Source: an uncultured Candidatus Nitrosopumilus sp.
GTDB lineage: Archaea; Thermoproteota; Nitrososphaeria; Nitrososphaerales; Nitrosopumilaceae
Reading direction: 5' to 3'
Length of the DNA stretch: 64,000 nucleotides
Assembly (NCBI GenBank): GCA_951812645.1
Contig: CATOSM010000001.1
Span: 599,560 to 663,559 of the forward strand
Position 1 is the first letter of the stretch. Every line of letters starts with the position of its first letter. Below the pieces are notes generated by a model, which saw only the letters and a program-made list of their open reading frames with translations, did not search any database and was not told the origin of the DNA. A program made the translations under genes and the position numbers. This document shows positions 44,379 through 52,774 of this stretch, one piece after another.

Positions 44379-44566
44379 GGGACATTGGACAAAACAGGAA
44401 TCAAAAGAATCATGGCAAGGCAAGATTTGTTGCAGAATGATTCCTTGCATGGCTCAGGTGTGGATTTCACAGGACTGCAGTCAGACACAAAAGGAACCGT
44501 GGGAATTATTCGGGGTTTGTCTGCCTGGCATGTATAATCATGCATCGGAGGGTTTTGGAACGAGTT
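44379..44566 (+). mobile_element. IS5-family fragment B (3' end only)
   Basis: About 190 bases matching the right end of copies A, D and E, including the transposase C-terminus in decayed form and a terminal GGTTTTGGAACGAGTT. The left part of the element is missing. Confidence 0.7.
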
Positions 44567-44728
44567 GAACATATCAATACTTTTAGATTTTTGAATCCAT
44601 GCAGACAAAAACTAAAAAAGTATTTAATCAAGTGATTTTATGTTTCAAAATGGGCATATTTTCTAAATTTTAATGTATTTTAGCTTATATTACAAGGACA
44701 CTTTCGAGCTTGTCCCATATCCAATTTG

Positions 44729-46540
44729 CTAGCTCATACGGACTGACCTGATCCCTTTTGCAGCAAGGTATGTGCCAAGGGCAGGCAGGCCTGCATATAT
44801 TGCACCGTTTAGTGCAATTACCAAGGCGCCCAGCGATATGACTGAGGCATCATCGTCTGCATTTTCCATGACAGACAGGGTAGACAGCATCGGAGTAATG
44901 CCGATTCTTACAAGCTCGTTGAATGCGGGGTTTTGCCTCTGATAGTCTGCAATGTCAGGCGAGAAGGAATAGTAAATCTCATTAAACATGCCCATAAAGG
45001 ACTTGCCAGAAGGCGTCGCCAGCAACTGCGAGTCCCTTATTTCACGCAGCTGTTGCACCTGTGGTGCCAGCTCGCCTCCAAATGCGGCAGTAGCTATGAG
45101 GCATCCGCCGCCTGTATTATCAGATGTGGCCTGGCATATGCCGTCTACCAAGACCGTGCCGTCGCCGCATGTCGGCTCTTTTATGACATCAGGTAATGGC
45201 TCTTTGGCATATTTTAGCTCTGCTACAGGTTTTTCTGAAGGCTCTGCCACTCCGACTGCCTCGTAGATGCTGTCATATTCAGGGTAATTCTCATGGAACC
45301 ACTTTTTGTATTCTGGCTCGCTGTTGTATCGGTCTATGTAAAACTGTGGATCCTTTGTGACATCGACAAAGGGTGCAGGTACTGGCGGTTTTTCCGTATT
45401 GGTATCACCGCCTGGTGTGGCATCCTTTGGAGGTTCTTTTGTTGCCATGTCTTTTCTAGCCTCCACATCCTTTTGCGGTACCTGGTACTGTTTTGAGCCG
45501 GCACAGGAATTCACGTCTATTGACTCGTCAACAATGGAAGAGTCTCTGCCAGACATTGATATTACCTTGATTCCAAGATAGTCCTCGGCCTGTTTCATCG
45601 TTGCAGTAAATTTCTTAAAGCCTGGAATTTTATCCTCGGACAGCGTTGCCTGCTGCACGCCACCCTGTGATGTTCTGACGGTTACTGACAATGCATCAAC
45701 ATCGGGTCCTGCAATTACAGTTACGATGCCTGCCTTGCAGTCCCATGATACCTCCTTGAGGTATACCGTATCGGCAGTACTGACAGGGTTTTTGCTTATT
45801 GAACCGCCGCCGCCGGAACTCCCGCCTCCGCGGTTGCCTGAGCCGGAATTGCCAGCAGTGTTAGTTGAACTGCCAGATGGTGTTGCAGTAGGGCTTTCTT
45901 TTGGCGGGGTTTTTGGAGTCGTAGTTGTCGTCTGGCTTTTTGATGTTCCGCCAGGAGTGGTGGTTGTCTGTTGTGTGTCGTCCTTGCCCTTTGGCGCAGT
46001 AGTCGTAGTCTGGGTTGTGGTGTCCGTCTCGCCCTTTGGCGCAGTAGTCGTAGTCTGGGTTGTGGTGTCCGTCTTGCCCTTGGGTGTTGTCGTGGTTTGA
46101 GATGACTGTTCTTTAGAGTCAGCAGATGATGTTCCATCAGATACTATAATGTAAAATATACTTCGTACGGCAGTATTTTGGCCTGAATCTGCTTCCGGTA
46201 TGGCATATGCAATTACCTTATATGTCCCAGCAGATGCGTCATTTGGTATTGATATGGCAAAGGTTACAGTCTTTCTCTCACCGCCAGGAATAGTCAAGCT
46301 TTGCGGGGGTGTGACAAATTTTGCGCCATCATGTTCTGCTGAAAAAACAACAGTGATGGGATTTGATGGATCATTGTTTATCACAGTCCAGCTTGTATTG
46401 TAGGTATCACCTGTGTTAAGAGAAATATTTTTTTCGATATTGCCGATACCTTCAAAGGATGCAAGTACATCGTGTGGGAATATCATGACGGATACCGATA
46501 AAATAATTAATAATATAATAAAAAGGGGGGGAGATGTCAT
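44729..46540 (-). CDS. Secreted protein with Thr-rich repeat linker and CFI-box C-terminal domain
   Basis: 603 residues. A signal peptide (1-28) precedes an Ig-like NEW3-type domain to about 130. A long low-complexity region then includes tandem 15-residue units of APKGxTDTTTQTTTT type (DNA unit 45 bases near 45985-46080) and a Gly/Ser-rich stretch; a second folded domain lies around 255-345. The C-terminal part has GGGCLIATAAFGGELAPQ, QLREIRDSQLL and YYSFSPDIADY, the CFI-box (CLIATAA) C-terminal domain found on surface proteins, followed by a hydrophobic helix and a basic end. It is probably exported and membrane-anchored. It is transcribed downstream of the first beta-helix gene, six bases away. 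Confidence 0.75.
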   Translation of the reverse strand: MTSPPLFIILLIILSVSVMIFPHDVLASFEGIGNIEKNISLNTGDTYNTSWTVINNDPSNPITVVFSAEHDGAKFVTPPQSLTIPGGERKTVTFAISIPNDASAGTYKVIAYAIPEADSGQNTAVRSIFYIIVSDGTSSADSKEQSSQTTTTPKGKTDTTTQTTTTAPKGETDTTTQTTTTAPKGKDDTQQTTTTPGGTSKSQTTTTTPKTPPKESPTATPSGSSTNTAGNSGSGNRGGGSSGGGGSISKNPVSTADTVYLKEVSWDCKAGIVTVIAGPDVDALSVTVRTSQGGVQQATLSEDKIPGFKKFTATMKQAEDYLGIKVISMSGRDSSIVDESIDVNSCAGSKQYQVPQKDVEARKDMATKEPPKDATPGGDTNTEKPPVPAPFVDVTKDPQFYIDRYNSEPEYKKWFHENYPEYDSIYEAVGVAEPSEKPVAELKYAKEPLPDVIKEPTCGDGTVLVDGICQATSDNTGGGCLIATAAFGGELAPQVQQLREIRDSQLLATPSGKSFMGMFNEIYYSFSPDIADYQRQNPAFNELVRIGITPMLSTLSVMENADDDASVISLGALVIALNGAIYAGLPALGTYLAAKGIRSVRMS

Positions 46541-46546
46541 TTTGCA

Positions 46547-48286
46547 CTAACTACAGTCTGCAATGTATGTTACAGTCTGCTTGATAGGTCCACTTGGTCC
46601 ATTACTGTTTCCCGTCATATCCACACGATAGTCAAGGGATAACTTGCTATTACCGTCACGTGGTTGAGGAAGATTGTCTGTAATCTCAACGGAGCTGCCG
46701 GGTTTTACAACATTCCAGCTGTTTTCTCCACTTGACTTTACCTCACTGTGTACGTCAGGTACTGTACTACCAGTATTGTCAGTCCAATCAGATACCCTTA
46801 CCTCTATTGCACTAAGTTCAGCAGATCCTGCATTTGTAACGCCTTGTGTTGCAATGCCCGATGTCTTGCCATACTGTGATGGAGGAAGATCAAGGCTTGA
46901 TTTGTCTAGGTCTATAGAGCACGTATTGTATGCACCAGTTTGTGTCTGCTTAGAACCGGAACGTTCAGCTATCTGTGTAAGGGATGCATCTATGTACCAA
47001 GGGCCAAAGATGACATTACCGTAGATGGGAGGATGAGTTGCATTTTGTACCAATGGTGATGCAGGGGAGCCGTAGTAGTTGAGAGGTGCAATCATTGTAC
47101 CGACTGCCATATTCATAAGGTAAAAGCCGTTTACGTTATCAAAAGTATTATGGGTAAACAGGTTTGTGTTGTCAGTCTTTGTTGCCTTATCAGTGGTAGC
47201 ATCAGCATAATAATAATCTCCTGAGGGTTGGTGACGTAGTCCACATACTCCTGTACAATAAACAATTCCGTTATTGCCGCCAGCGATGGTGTTGTTGTTC
47301 ACAACAACATTAGAGTTAGTCTCTCCCCATAACACAATAGCTCCTTCAGTAATAATTCCGTTATCAATATCTTCTTGAATTCCATTGACTAGTACGTTGT
47401 TTGCATTATGGATGTGATTGTCAAGAATACGTATCTGGTCAGTTGATTTAACTTTGATTGCAGGGCCAGGAACATTTGAGATTGTGTTGTTCAACACCAA
47501 AACACCTTCAGCATCACGCAAGTTTATTCCACCAAATGTCGTAGTATCAATGGTGTTGCCGGTAATTTTGGAATGATGTAGGCCGACTTGACTTGATTCA
47601 ACATTAACAAACGTCATTGCACTATACAATTTGGCCTCCTTTTGTTTATCACTTAAGGTAGGTTGATAAAATGTTCCAATGCCGTTAAACACATTATCTG
47701 TGACAGTCAAGTTTTGTGTTGGTGCTACATCTTTGACATAGATTCCGTCTCTTCCAGTATTATTAAATGTGTTTTTGTCTATTATTATATGAGAACTGCC
47801 ACCAGCGATTTCTATGCCAGCGTATATCGTATTGTTGATATAGTTGTTCTCAACAACAATATTGGATTTACTTGGATGGACAAATATTCCATGCGATCTC
47901 GCATCTACAATCTTGATTCCCTGAACCTTTACATTGTCTGCGTTTATCCGGATTCCGGTGCCGTTAAAAATTACGTCATCCTTGGCATGGTCGCCATTTG
48001 TAGACTTTAGGGTGATATGTTTGTTAAGTGTTATGTATTTAACCGGATCATCAAAATCAAGATATCTGCCATCAGCAACGACTATAACATCGCCTTGAGC
48101 TGCGGCTGTAAATGCCGCACTAGGATTCTTGAATGTCGTTCCGTCATTACATGTGCCATCATTATCGTCATCCTGACATGTTCCATTCACATTGACTGTA
48201 GCTGCATATGCGGAAGGAACTGTAATCAGTAGGGTTAGTGCCGCAATCATAAATATTGCATATTGTGAAGTCGTTAACTTTGTCAT
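46547..48286 (-). CDS. Secreted parallel beta-helix repeat protein, copy 1
   Basis: About 579 residues. The signal peptide ends at PSAYA. The central 400 residues show repeated beta-helix (PbH1/NosD-like) coils with Asn ladders (ITGNTIDTTTFGGINLRDAE, VVNNNTIAGGNNGIVYCTGV). The C-terminal 120 residues form a beta-sandwich-like domain ending YIADCS. The DCxDDDNDGTCND-like motif after the signal peptide may bind calcium. GTG 48295 is open, but ATG 48286 is 26 bases from a TATA box duplicated in the paralogue. It is a cell-surface carbohydrate-binding or structural protein by inference. Confidence 0.78.
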   Translation of the reverse strand: MTKLTTSQYAIFMIAALTLLITVPSAYAATVNVNGTCQDDDNDGTCNDGTTFKNPSAAFTAAAQGDVIVVADGRYLDFDDPVKYITLNKHITLKSTNGDHAKDDVIFNGTGIRINADNVKVQGIKIVDARSHGIFVHPSKSNIVVENNYINNTIYAGIEIAGGSSHIIIDKNTFNNTGRDGIYVKDVAPTQNLTVTDNVFNGIGTFYQPTLSDKQKEAKLYSAMTFVNVESSQVGLHHSKITGNTIDTTTFGGINLRDAEGVLVLNNTISNVPGPAIKVKSTDQIRILDNHIHNANNVLVNGIQEDIDNGIITEGAIVLWGETNSNVVVNNNTIAGGNNGIVYCTGVCGLRHQPSGDYYYADATTDKATKTDNTNLFTHNTFDNVNGFYLMNMAVGTMIAPLNYYGSPASPLVQNATHPPIYGNVIFGPWYIDASLTQIAERSGSKQTQTGAYNTCSIDLDKSSLDLPPSQYGKTSGIATQGVTNAGSAELSAIEVRVSDWTDNTGSTVPDVHSEVKSSGENSWNVVKPGSSVEITDNLPQPRDGNSKLSLDYRVDMTGNSNGPSGPIKQTVTYIADCS

Positions 48287-48307
48287 TGGTACCACCTGAA
48301 CATGGGT

Positions 48308-48316
48308 ATTAATAAA
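48308..48316 (-). promoter_or_regulatory. TATA box of beta-helix copy 1
   Basis: TTTATTAAT on the minus strand, 26 bases before ATG 48286. The same sequence and spacing occur before copy 2. Confidence 0.6.
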
Positions 48317-48362
48317 CTATTACATGCCAATGGATCATTTTGTTAGATCAGTTGCATAATTG

Positions 48363-48375
48363 GATCAGTTTGATC
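48363..48375. promoter_or_regulatory. GATCA-GTT-TGATC dyad, candidate operator
   Basis: Perfect inverted repeat about 80 bases upstream of beta-helix copy 1, conserved before copy 2 at 51840-51852. More GATC half-sites surround both. Conservation is partly explained by the recent duplication. Confidence 0.35.
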
Positions 48376-48385
48376 ATACTTGGCG

Positions 48386-48489
48386 CTGTCCTAAAACCCA
48401 GATTTGTATCTGACTTTGAGTGACTTGGCGACTAGAGATATTTCAGAATATGGCAGACATATGACTGTTTTGTGATTTTAGGATAAGTT
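48386..48489. mobile_element. Possible miniature element with IS-like ends
   Basis: About 100 non-coding bases bounded by GTCCTAAAACCC and GATTTTAGGATAAGTT, resembling the inverted repeats of the IS5-family copies. It may be an internally deleted derivative (MITE). Confidence 0.4.
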
Positions 48490-48654
48490 GGTAAAATTGT
48501 GCATAGACTGTCATTCAATGTTGCAATGCCCCCATATTTTTCTCGAGCAAAAAGCAAGTCTACAAGACCATTATTTTGTATGTCAGACAATGACGGACAA
48601 GATACATCCCAATGTCTAAAATTCTCTTTTCAAACCCTATTTGCTTGAGATCAT

Positions 48655-48716
48655 GGGCTGGTTAACATTGTGTCATTTTTGATGCATTGCAGGGTTTTAA
48701 GATGAGTTGAATATTC
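48655..48716 (+). mobile_element. Relic of an F-type IS end
   Basis: GATGCATTGCAGGGTTTTAAGATGAGTTGAAT matches, reversed, the left terminus of IS copy F (56529 onward). Only about 60 bases remain. Confidence 0.65.
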
Positions 48717-48894
48717 CGTTGATTGCATTTCTTTCATTACATCCTGGTCTTCCAGTTTTTGCAGATGTGATGCAACTGTGTTCCATTGAATGTCTGACAG
48801 TTCTTTGTGAATCATGAAAGACGTATCAGCAGAGCCATTGTTAGATTCCGATTATCACGAATTATTCATAAAATGATCGGTTTTAGGATGGGTT
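48717..48894 (-). mobile_element. Relic of an A/E-type IS end
   Basis: About 180 bases matching the 5' end of copies A and E in reverse orientation, ending GGTTTTAGGATGGGTT at 48894. It directly abuts the F-type relic, suggesting nested insertion or recombination between IS ends. Confidence 0.7.
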
Positions 48895-48977
48895 GAATGC
48901 CTTATGAGTGAACAAAAAATTTCCCATTCATGTATGAATGACATTAAAATCATTAAAAAACACTGGTTTTGAGGTAG

Positions 48978-49914
48978 AACTGATCCCAAAACCAACCATT
49001 TAGACAATTTCTGATGACCATCTGGATCTGTTCATCACCAAACACAGCATGTTTTCATGAAATTTCAGGAATTGACAGATTCGCAACGGAGTGTCATTGT
49101 ACCGCATCTGCCAAAGCCTGCAACAACTGAAAGGCCAAGAAGTGACGACAGAACCACAATAAACGCAATCATGTTTGTACTGGTTACAGGCTGCAGGTGA
49201 GCTGACCATATGCCGCAGAAAAAAAAGTTGAAATTAAAATCAGTACTGGTTACAGGTTGCAGGTGAGCTGACCTGCCTGTACAGTACGGTTCCAAATCAT
49301 CAGCACACAGAGGGTTCCAGGATCTGCATAAAAAGAAATCTGGAAGAAGATTCTGTCTGAACTGATAAAATCTGCACACAAACAAAACAAAATCAACCTG
49401 AAAAAAACATCCGTTGATTCATCATCAATTGCCGCCAAAAAAGGGGGGACAAAACAGGATATGACGGGTTCAAGAGGATCCTAGGCACAAAAATACACGT
49501 TGCAGTAGTCGGGACAGGACTGCCAATCTCAATCAGGGCCAGCCCTGCAAATGTCCATGACAGTACGAAATTCATTGATGTGCTAGAGAACATCTCAGAA
49601 CCTGCAGGTGATGATTTGATACGGCAGATCGTCTGTGTATGCCGACAGGGGATACGATGCGGCATACATCAGAGACTATCTGAGATCCCATGGGATTGAC
49701 CGTTGCATTCCATACAAAAGGAACTCAAGGAACGTTGCACAGAACAGGAATCAAAAAAATTATGGCAAGACAGGGTTTGTCGTAGAGCGGTTCTTTGCCT
49801 GGCTCAAGTGCGGACTTCACAGGACGGCAGTCAGATACGAAAGGGACTGACAACTGTCTTGGATTTGTGTATCTGGCATGCGTCATGATGTATTGGAGGG
49901 TTTTAGGATAAGTT
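48978..49914 (+). mobile_element. IS5-family element, copy D (degenerate, internal duplication)
   Basis: Bounded by AACTGATCCCAAAACC and GGTTTTAGGATAAGTT. It carries the A6G6 run (near 49437) between the two transposase halves: DSSSIAAKKGGTK, then GRYDGFKRIL-type and AYADRGYDAAYIRDYLRSHG segments; stops and shifts interrupt both. A segment near 49169 (GTACTGGTTACAGGCTGCAG) is repeated near 49241, making it longer than copies A and E. Confidence 0.78.
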
Positions 49915-49920
49915 GTATAT

Positions 49921-50031
49921 ACATCAGAAACGATCTGAGAAGTCATGAAATTAATTTTTGCATTCCCTACAGGAAAAATTCCAAATTCACGGTGTCTGAG
50001 AATCAGGAAAATGTCTGCAACAAGACGTGAG
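49921..50031 (+). mobile_element. Fragment of a third IS5-type transposase
   Basis: The reading frame YIRNDLRSHEINFCIPYRKN is homologous to the YVRSYVRSRDIIPCIPFRKN region of copy F and to YIRDYLRSHGIDRCIPYKRN of copy D but clearly different from both. About 37 codons remain, squeezed between copy D and beta-helix copy 2. Confidence 0.6.
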
Positions 50032-50069
50032 TTGTATATAATAAAAAGTGGGTAGATGTCATTTTTTCA

Positions 50070-51764
50070 CTAACTACAGTCTGCAATGTATGTCACAGTC
50101 TGCTTGATAGGTCCACTTGGTCCATTACTGTTTCCCGTCATATCTACACGATAGTCAAGGGATAACTTGCTACTACCGTCACGTGGTTGAGGAAGATTCT
50201 CTGTAATCTCAACGGAGCTGCCGGGTTTTACAACATTCCAGCTGGTTGTTGCCCTTGGCTTTACCTCACTGTGTACGTCAGGTACTGTACTACCAGTATT
50301 GTCAGTCCAATCAGATACCCTTACCTCTATTGCACTAAGTTCAGCAGATCCTGCATTTGTAACGCCTTGCGTGTCAATGCCTGATGTCTTGCCATACTCT
50401 GAGAGAGGAAGATCAAGGCTTGATTTTTCTAGGGCTACAGAGCACGTATTGTATGCACTAATTTGTGTCTGCTGGGAGCCGGAACTTACAGCTATCTGTG
50501 TAAGGGATGCATCTGCATACCATGGTCCATAGACAACGTCTCCGCGAATGGTAGGGTCAGTTACATTTTGTACCAATGGTGATGCAGGAGAGCCGTAGTA
50601 GTTGAGCGGTGCAATCATAGGACCTGTTGCCCTATTGATAATATCAAAGCCCTTTACATTATCAAAAGTATTATGGGTAAATATGTTTGTCCTGCTATTA
50701 TCCCGTGTTGCATTAAGTTCATCCAAATTATTTCTGGCACCTGCCAAGTGATCCAGATTTGCTCCCTTACATATTCCGGCACAGTTAACAATTCCGTTGT
50801 TGCCGCCAGAGATGATGTTGTTGCTAAAAGTAATATTAGTCAAGCCACCTGCCGTCCAAAAGATAACAGATCCTCCCTTACGTTCATTTTCAGGGACTTC
50901 ATTATGCCCTACTGCAGAGTTTGCATTATGTATGTAATTGTCAAGAATCTGCATCTGGTTGCCGCCTAATCTGACTGTGATTGCAGAGGCAGGGACATTT
51001 GAGATTGTGTTGTCCTGCACCAAAATATTTTCAGCATTACCCAGGCCTATCCCGTAACCTGTCGTAGTATCAATGGTGTTGCCGGTAATTTTGGAATCTT
51101 TTATGCCCAAGGCCGAGCCTGCAATATTACCAACAAGGTGTATTGCAGTAAAGGCTTTTTCGGCCCTACTATCATGTGGTTTAGTAAATGTTCCAATGTT
51201 CTTAAACACATTATCCGTCACAGTCAGGTTTTTCATTGGAAAGTCGGTTTCCGGTTTTAGTTCGATTCTTATTCCGTGTCCGTTGGTATCCCTAAACGTG
51301 TTGTTGTGTATTGTTATATCAGACAAACCGTTGGCAATGTTAATTACAGGTGCTGGTTGAAAATCTGATGGTATAGCTTTTGAGGTATTTTTAAAGGTGA
51401 TACCTTTTATGGTCACATCATCGGAAGTTATTCTGATATTAACTGGTCCGCTAAAGGTCACCCTGTCGCTTGGAGATGCAGACTGGATTGTCAACGGTTT
51501 GCCAATTGTTATTTGATGAAGATCATTATCATATGTTCCATTTTTGATGGATATGGTATCACCTGATTCTGCTTTTCCAATTGCAGCCGAAAGCCAGATA
51601 TATTTTTCATTATCAGGAGCCTTACATGTGCCGTTTTTCTCATTCTTGTTGAGACATGATGCATCCAGGACAAGCGTGTTTGCATATGCGGAAGGAACTG
51701 TAATCAGTATGGTCAGTGCCGCAATCATAAATATTGCATATTGTGAAGTCGTTAATTTTGTCAT
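50070..51764 (-). CDS. Secreted parallel beta-helix repeat protein, copy 2
   Basis: About 564 residues, paralogue of the protein at 46.5 kb. The signal peptide, the C-terminal 125 residues (VTNAGSAELSAIEVRVSDWT etc.) and the promoter are nearly identical. The middle, with Asn-ladder coils such as ITGNTIDTTTGYGIGLGNAE, differs more. The N-terminal cysteine motif reads SCLNKNEKNGTCKAPD instead of the Asp-rich form of copy 1. The start ATG 51764 is chosen by TATA spacing; GTG 51773 is also open. Just downstream a few bases resemble the beginning of the 603-residue gene, cut off by IS material. Confidence 0.78.
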   Translation of the reverse strand: MTKLTTSQYAIFMIAALTILITVPSAYANTLVLDASCLNKNEKNGTCKAPDNEKYIWLSAAIGKAESGDTISIKNGTYDNDLHQITIGKPLTIQSASPSDRVTFSGPVNIRITSDDVTIKGITFKNTSKAIPSDFQPAPVINIANGLSDITIHNNTFRDTNGHGIRIELKPETDFPMKNLTVTDNVFKNIGTFTKPHDSRAEKAFTAIHLVGNIAGSALGIKDSKITGNTIDTTTGYGIGLGNAENILVQDNTISNVPASAITVRLGGNQMQILDNYIHNANSAVGHNEVPENERKGGSVIFWTAGGLTNITFSNNIISGGNNGIVNCAGICKGANLDHLAGARNNLDELNATRDNSRTNIFTHNTFDNVKGFDIINRATGPMIAPLNYYGSPASPLVQNVTDPTIRGDVVYGPWYADASLTQIAVSSGSQQTQISAYNTCSVALEKSSLDLPLSEYGKTSGIDTQGVTNAGSAELSAIEVRVSDWTDNTGSTVPDVHSEVKPRATTSWNVVKPGSSVEITENLPQPRDGSSKLSLDYRVDMTGNSNGPSGPIKQTVTYIADCS

Positions 51765-51785
51765 TGGTACCACGTGAACATTGGT

Positions 51786-51794
51786 ATTAATAAA
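51786..51794 (-). promoter_or_regulatory. TATA box of beta-helix copy 2
   Basis: TTTATTAAT on the minus strand 26 bases before ATG 51764, identical in sequence and position to copy 1. Confidence 0.6.
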
Positions 51795-52071
51795 CTATTA
51801 CATGCCAATGGATCATTTGTTAGATCAGTTGCGTAATCGGATCAGTTTGATCATACTTGGTACGGGTTGGTCTAAAATCTTGCAAATCCGTCACAGTTAA
51901 AACGACTTCAGAGTTAGGGCATGGATTGATCGTTGTTTGATAAATTTAATTATCAAGTCTAGAATTCTAAAAATTGAATGAAAATAATCAAAGCCGTCAA
52001 TCCCATGCTCATAATGAATGCGGAAATACTGTCTGTTTTTGGGATCTTTACACTGACAATGATTCATCGTT

Positions 52072-52311
52072 TTGCCAGATGCGATAGCTCGGGAAGATGC
52101 GACAAACGAATCTGAAAAGAAATCACTCAATCAGGCGCTTAAACAGATAGCCCAACGACAAATGACTCGAGACGAAATGGTTCAAACCACTGTTGGACAT
52201 GATCTCAAACGGGCAGGGTTTGAAAAGGGGATTTTAGGCATTGGGATGGAATATGGCAATAAGAAAACTCGGATCAGCAAGAAGTCTGACGCCATCCATG
52301 ACGAGATGTAA
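52072..52311 (+). CDS. Hypothetical small protein, weak candidate
   Basis: 79 residues from TTG 52072, charged and helical: EKKSLNQALKQIAQRQMTRD, then TVGHDLKRAGFEKGILGIGM. An internal ATG (MTRDEM) could start a shorter form. The composition is more protein-like than the opposite strand, but there is no motif, no ATG and no clear promoter. May be a remnant. Confidence 0.35.
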   Translation: MPDAIAREDATNESEKKSLNQALKQIAQRQMTRDEMVQTTVGHDLKRAGFEKGILGIGMEYGNKKTRISKKSDAIHDEM

Positions 52312-52337
52312 TCTGACAGGTGCTGGGAAATGATTGG

Positions 52338-52773
52338 CTATGCCCCTAAATGTGAATCATCGGCCTGTCTTTCAAAATCAGAAGGAGGGCGTTCTTGAGT
52401 TGCTTTGATCGGATTCCGATTCACGGTACCCATGCAGACGGGAATTTTTTCGTGTAAAAACAGGACGTAATCAGCACGGTCTGCATGTGCATGAGTCAAA
52501 AGTACTGGCTTCAGTATCAGGTTCGGCTGATTTCCTACCGGCACTTTTAACCAGATCATCACGACAAGCCCCTTCGGTATCAGAAACTAATCCCATGGTT
52601 GGAAAATCAACAGTTCCGTTTGCCTGTCTAGGTTTTAGGCATTCTTTGAAAAATTTTTCTCCGGATCAAAAACATTTTCCAAAATCTAAAAAAACTTTGG
52701 CATCTTTATCTTCTAGGAGGATTTCGTTTCCGCCAATTTCATCAGATCCGCCATAAAATGTAAGGCTGACCAT
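52338..52773 (-). pseudogene. RNase J-like metallo-beta-lactamase protein, truncated and frameshifted
   Basis: From ATG 52773 the frame reads MVSLTFYGGSDEIGGNEILL, LEDKDAKVFLDFGKCF, then an in-frame TGA. It continues with RQANGTVDFPTMGLVSDTEG and after a frame change VLLTHAHADRADYVLFLHEK and IPVCMGTV. YGGxxEIGGN, LDFG and THAHADxxxY are hallmarks of archaeal RNase-J/MBL exonucleases; the His-x-His-x-Asp zinc motif survives but the rest of the ~400-residue protein is missing. It starts within three bases of the AlbA_2 gene stop, so the pair was an operon. Confidence 0.75.
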
Positions 52774-52774
52774 A

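Noticed and set aside
45726-46100. Plus-strand ORF of 124 residues rich in Val/Trp
   Set aside because: It is the antisense shadow of the Thr-rich repeats in the secreted CFI-box protein; low complexity and no start signal.
51897-52130. Minus-strand ORF of 77 residues opposite the weak 52072 candidate
   Set aside because: No motif, no promoter, and it crosses non-conserved intergenic DNA; probably chance.
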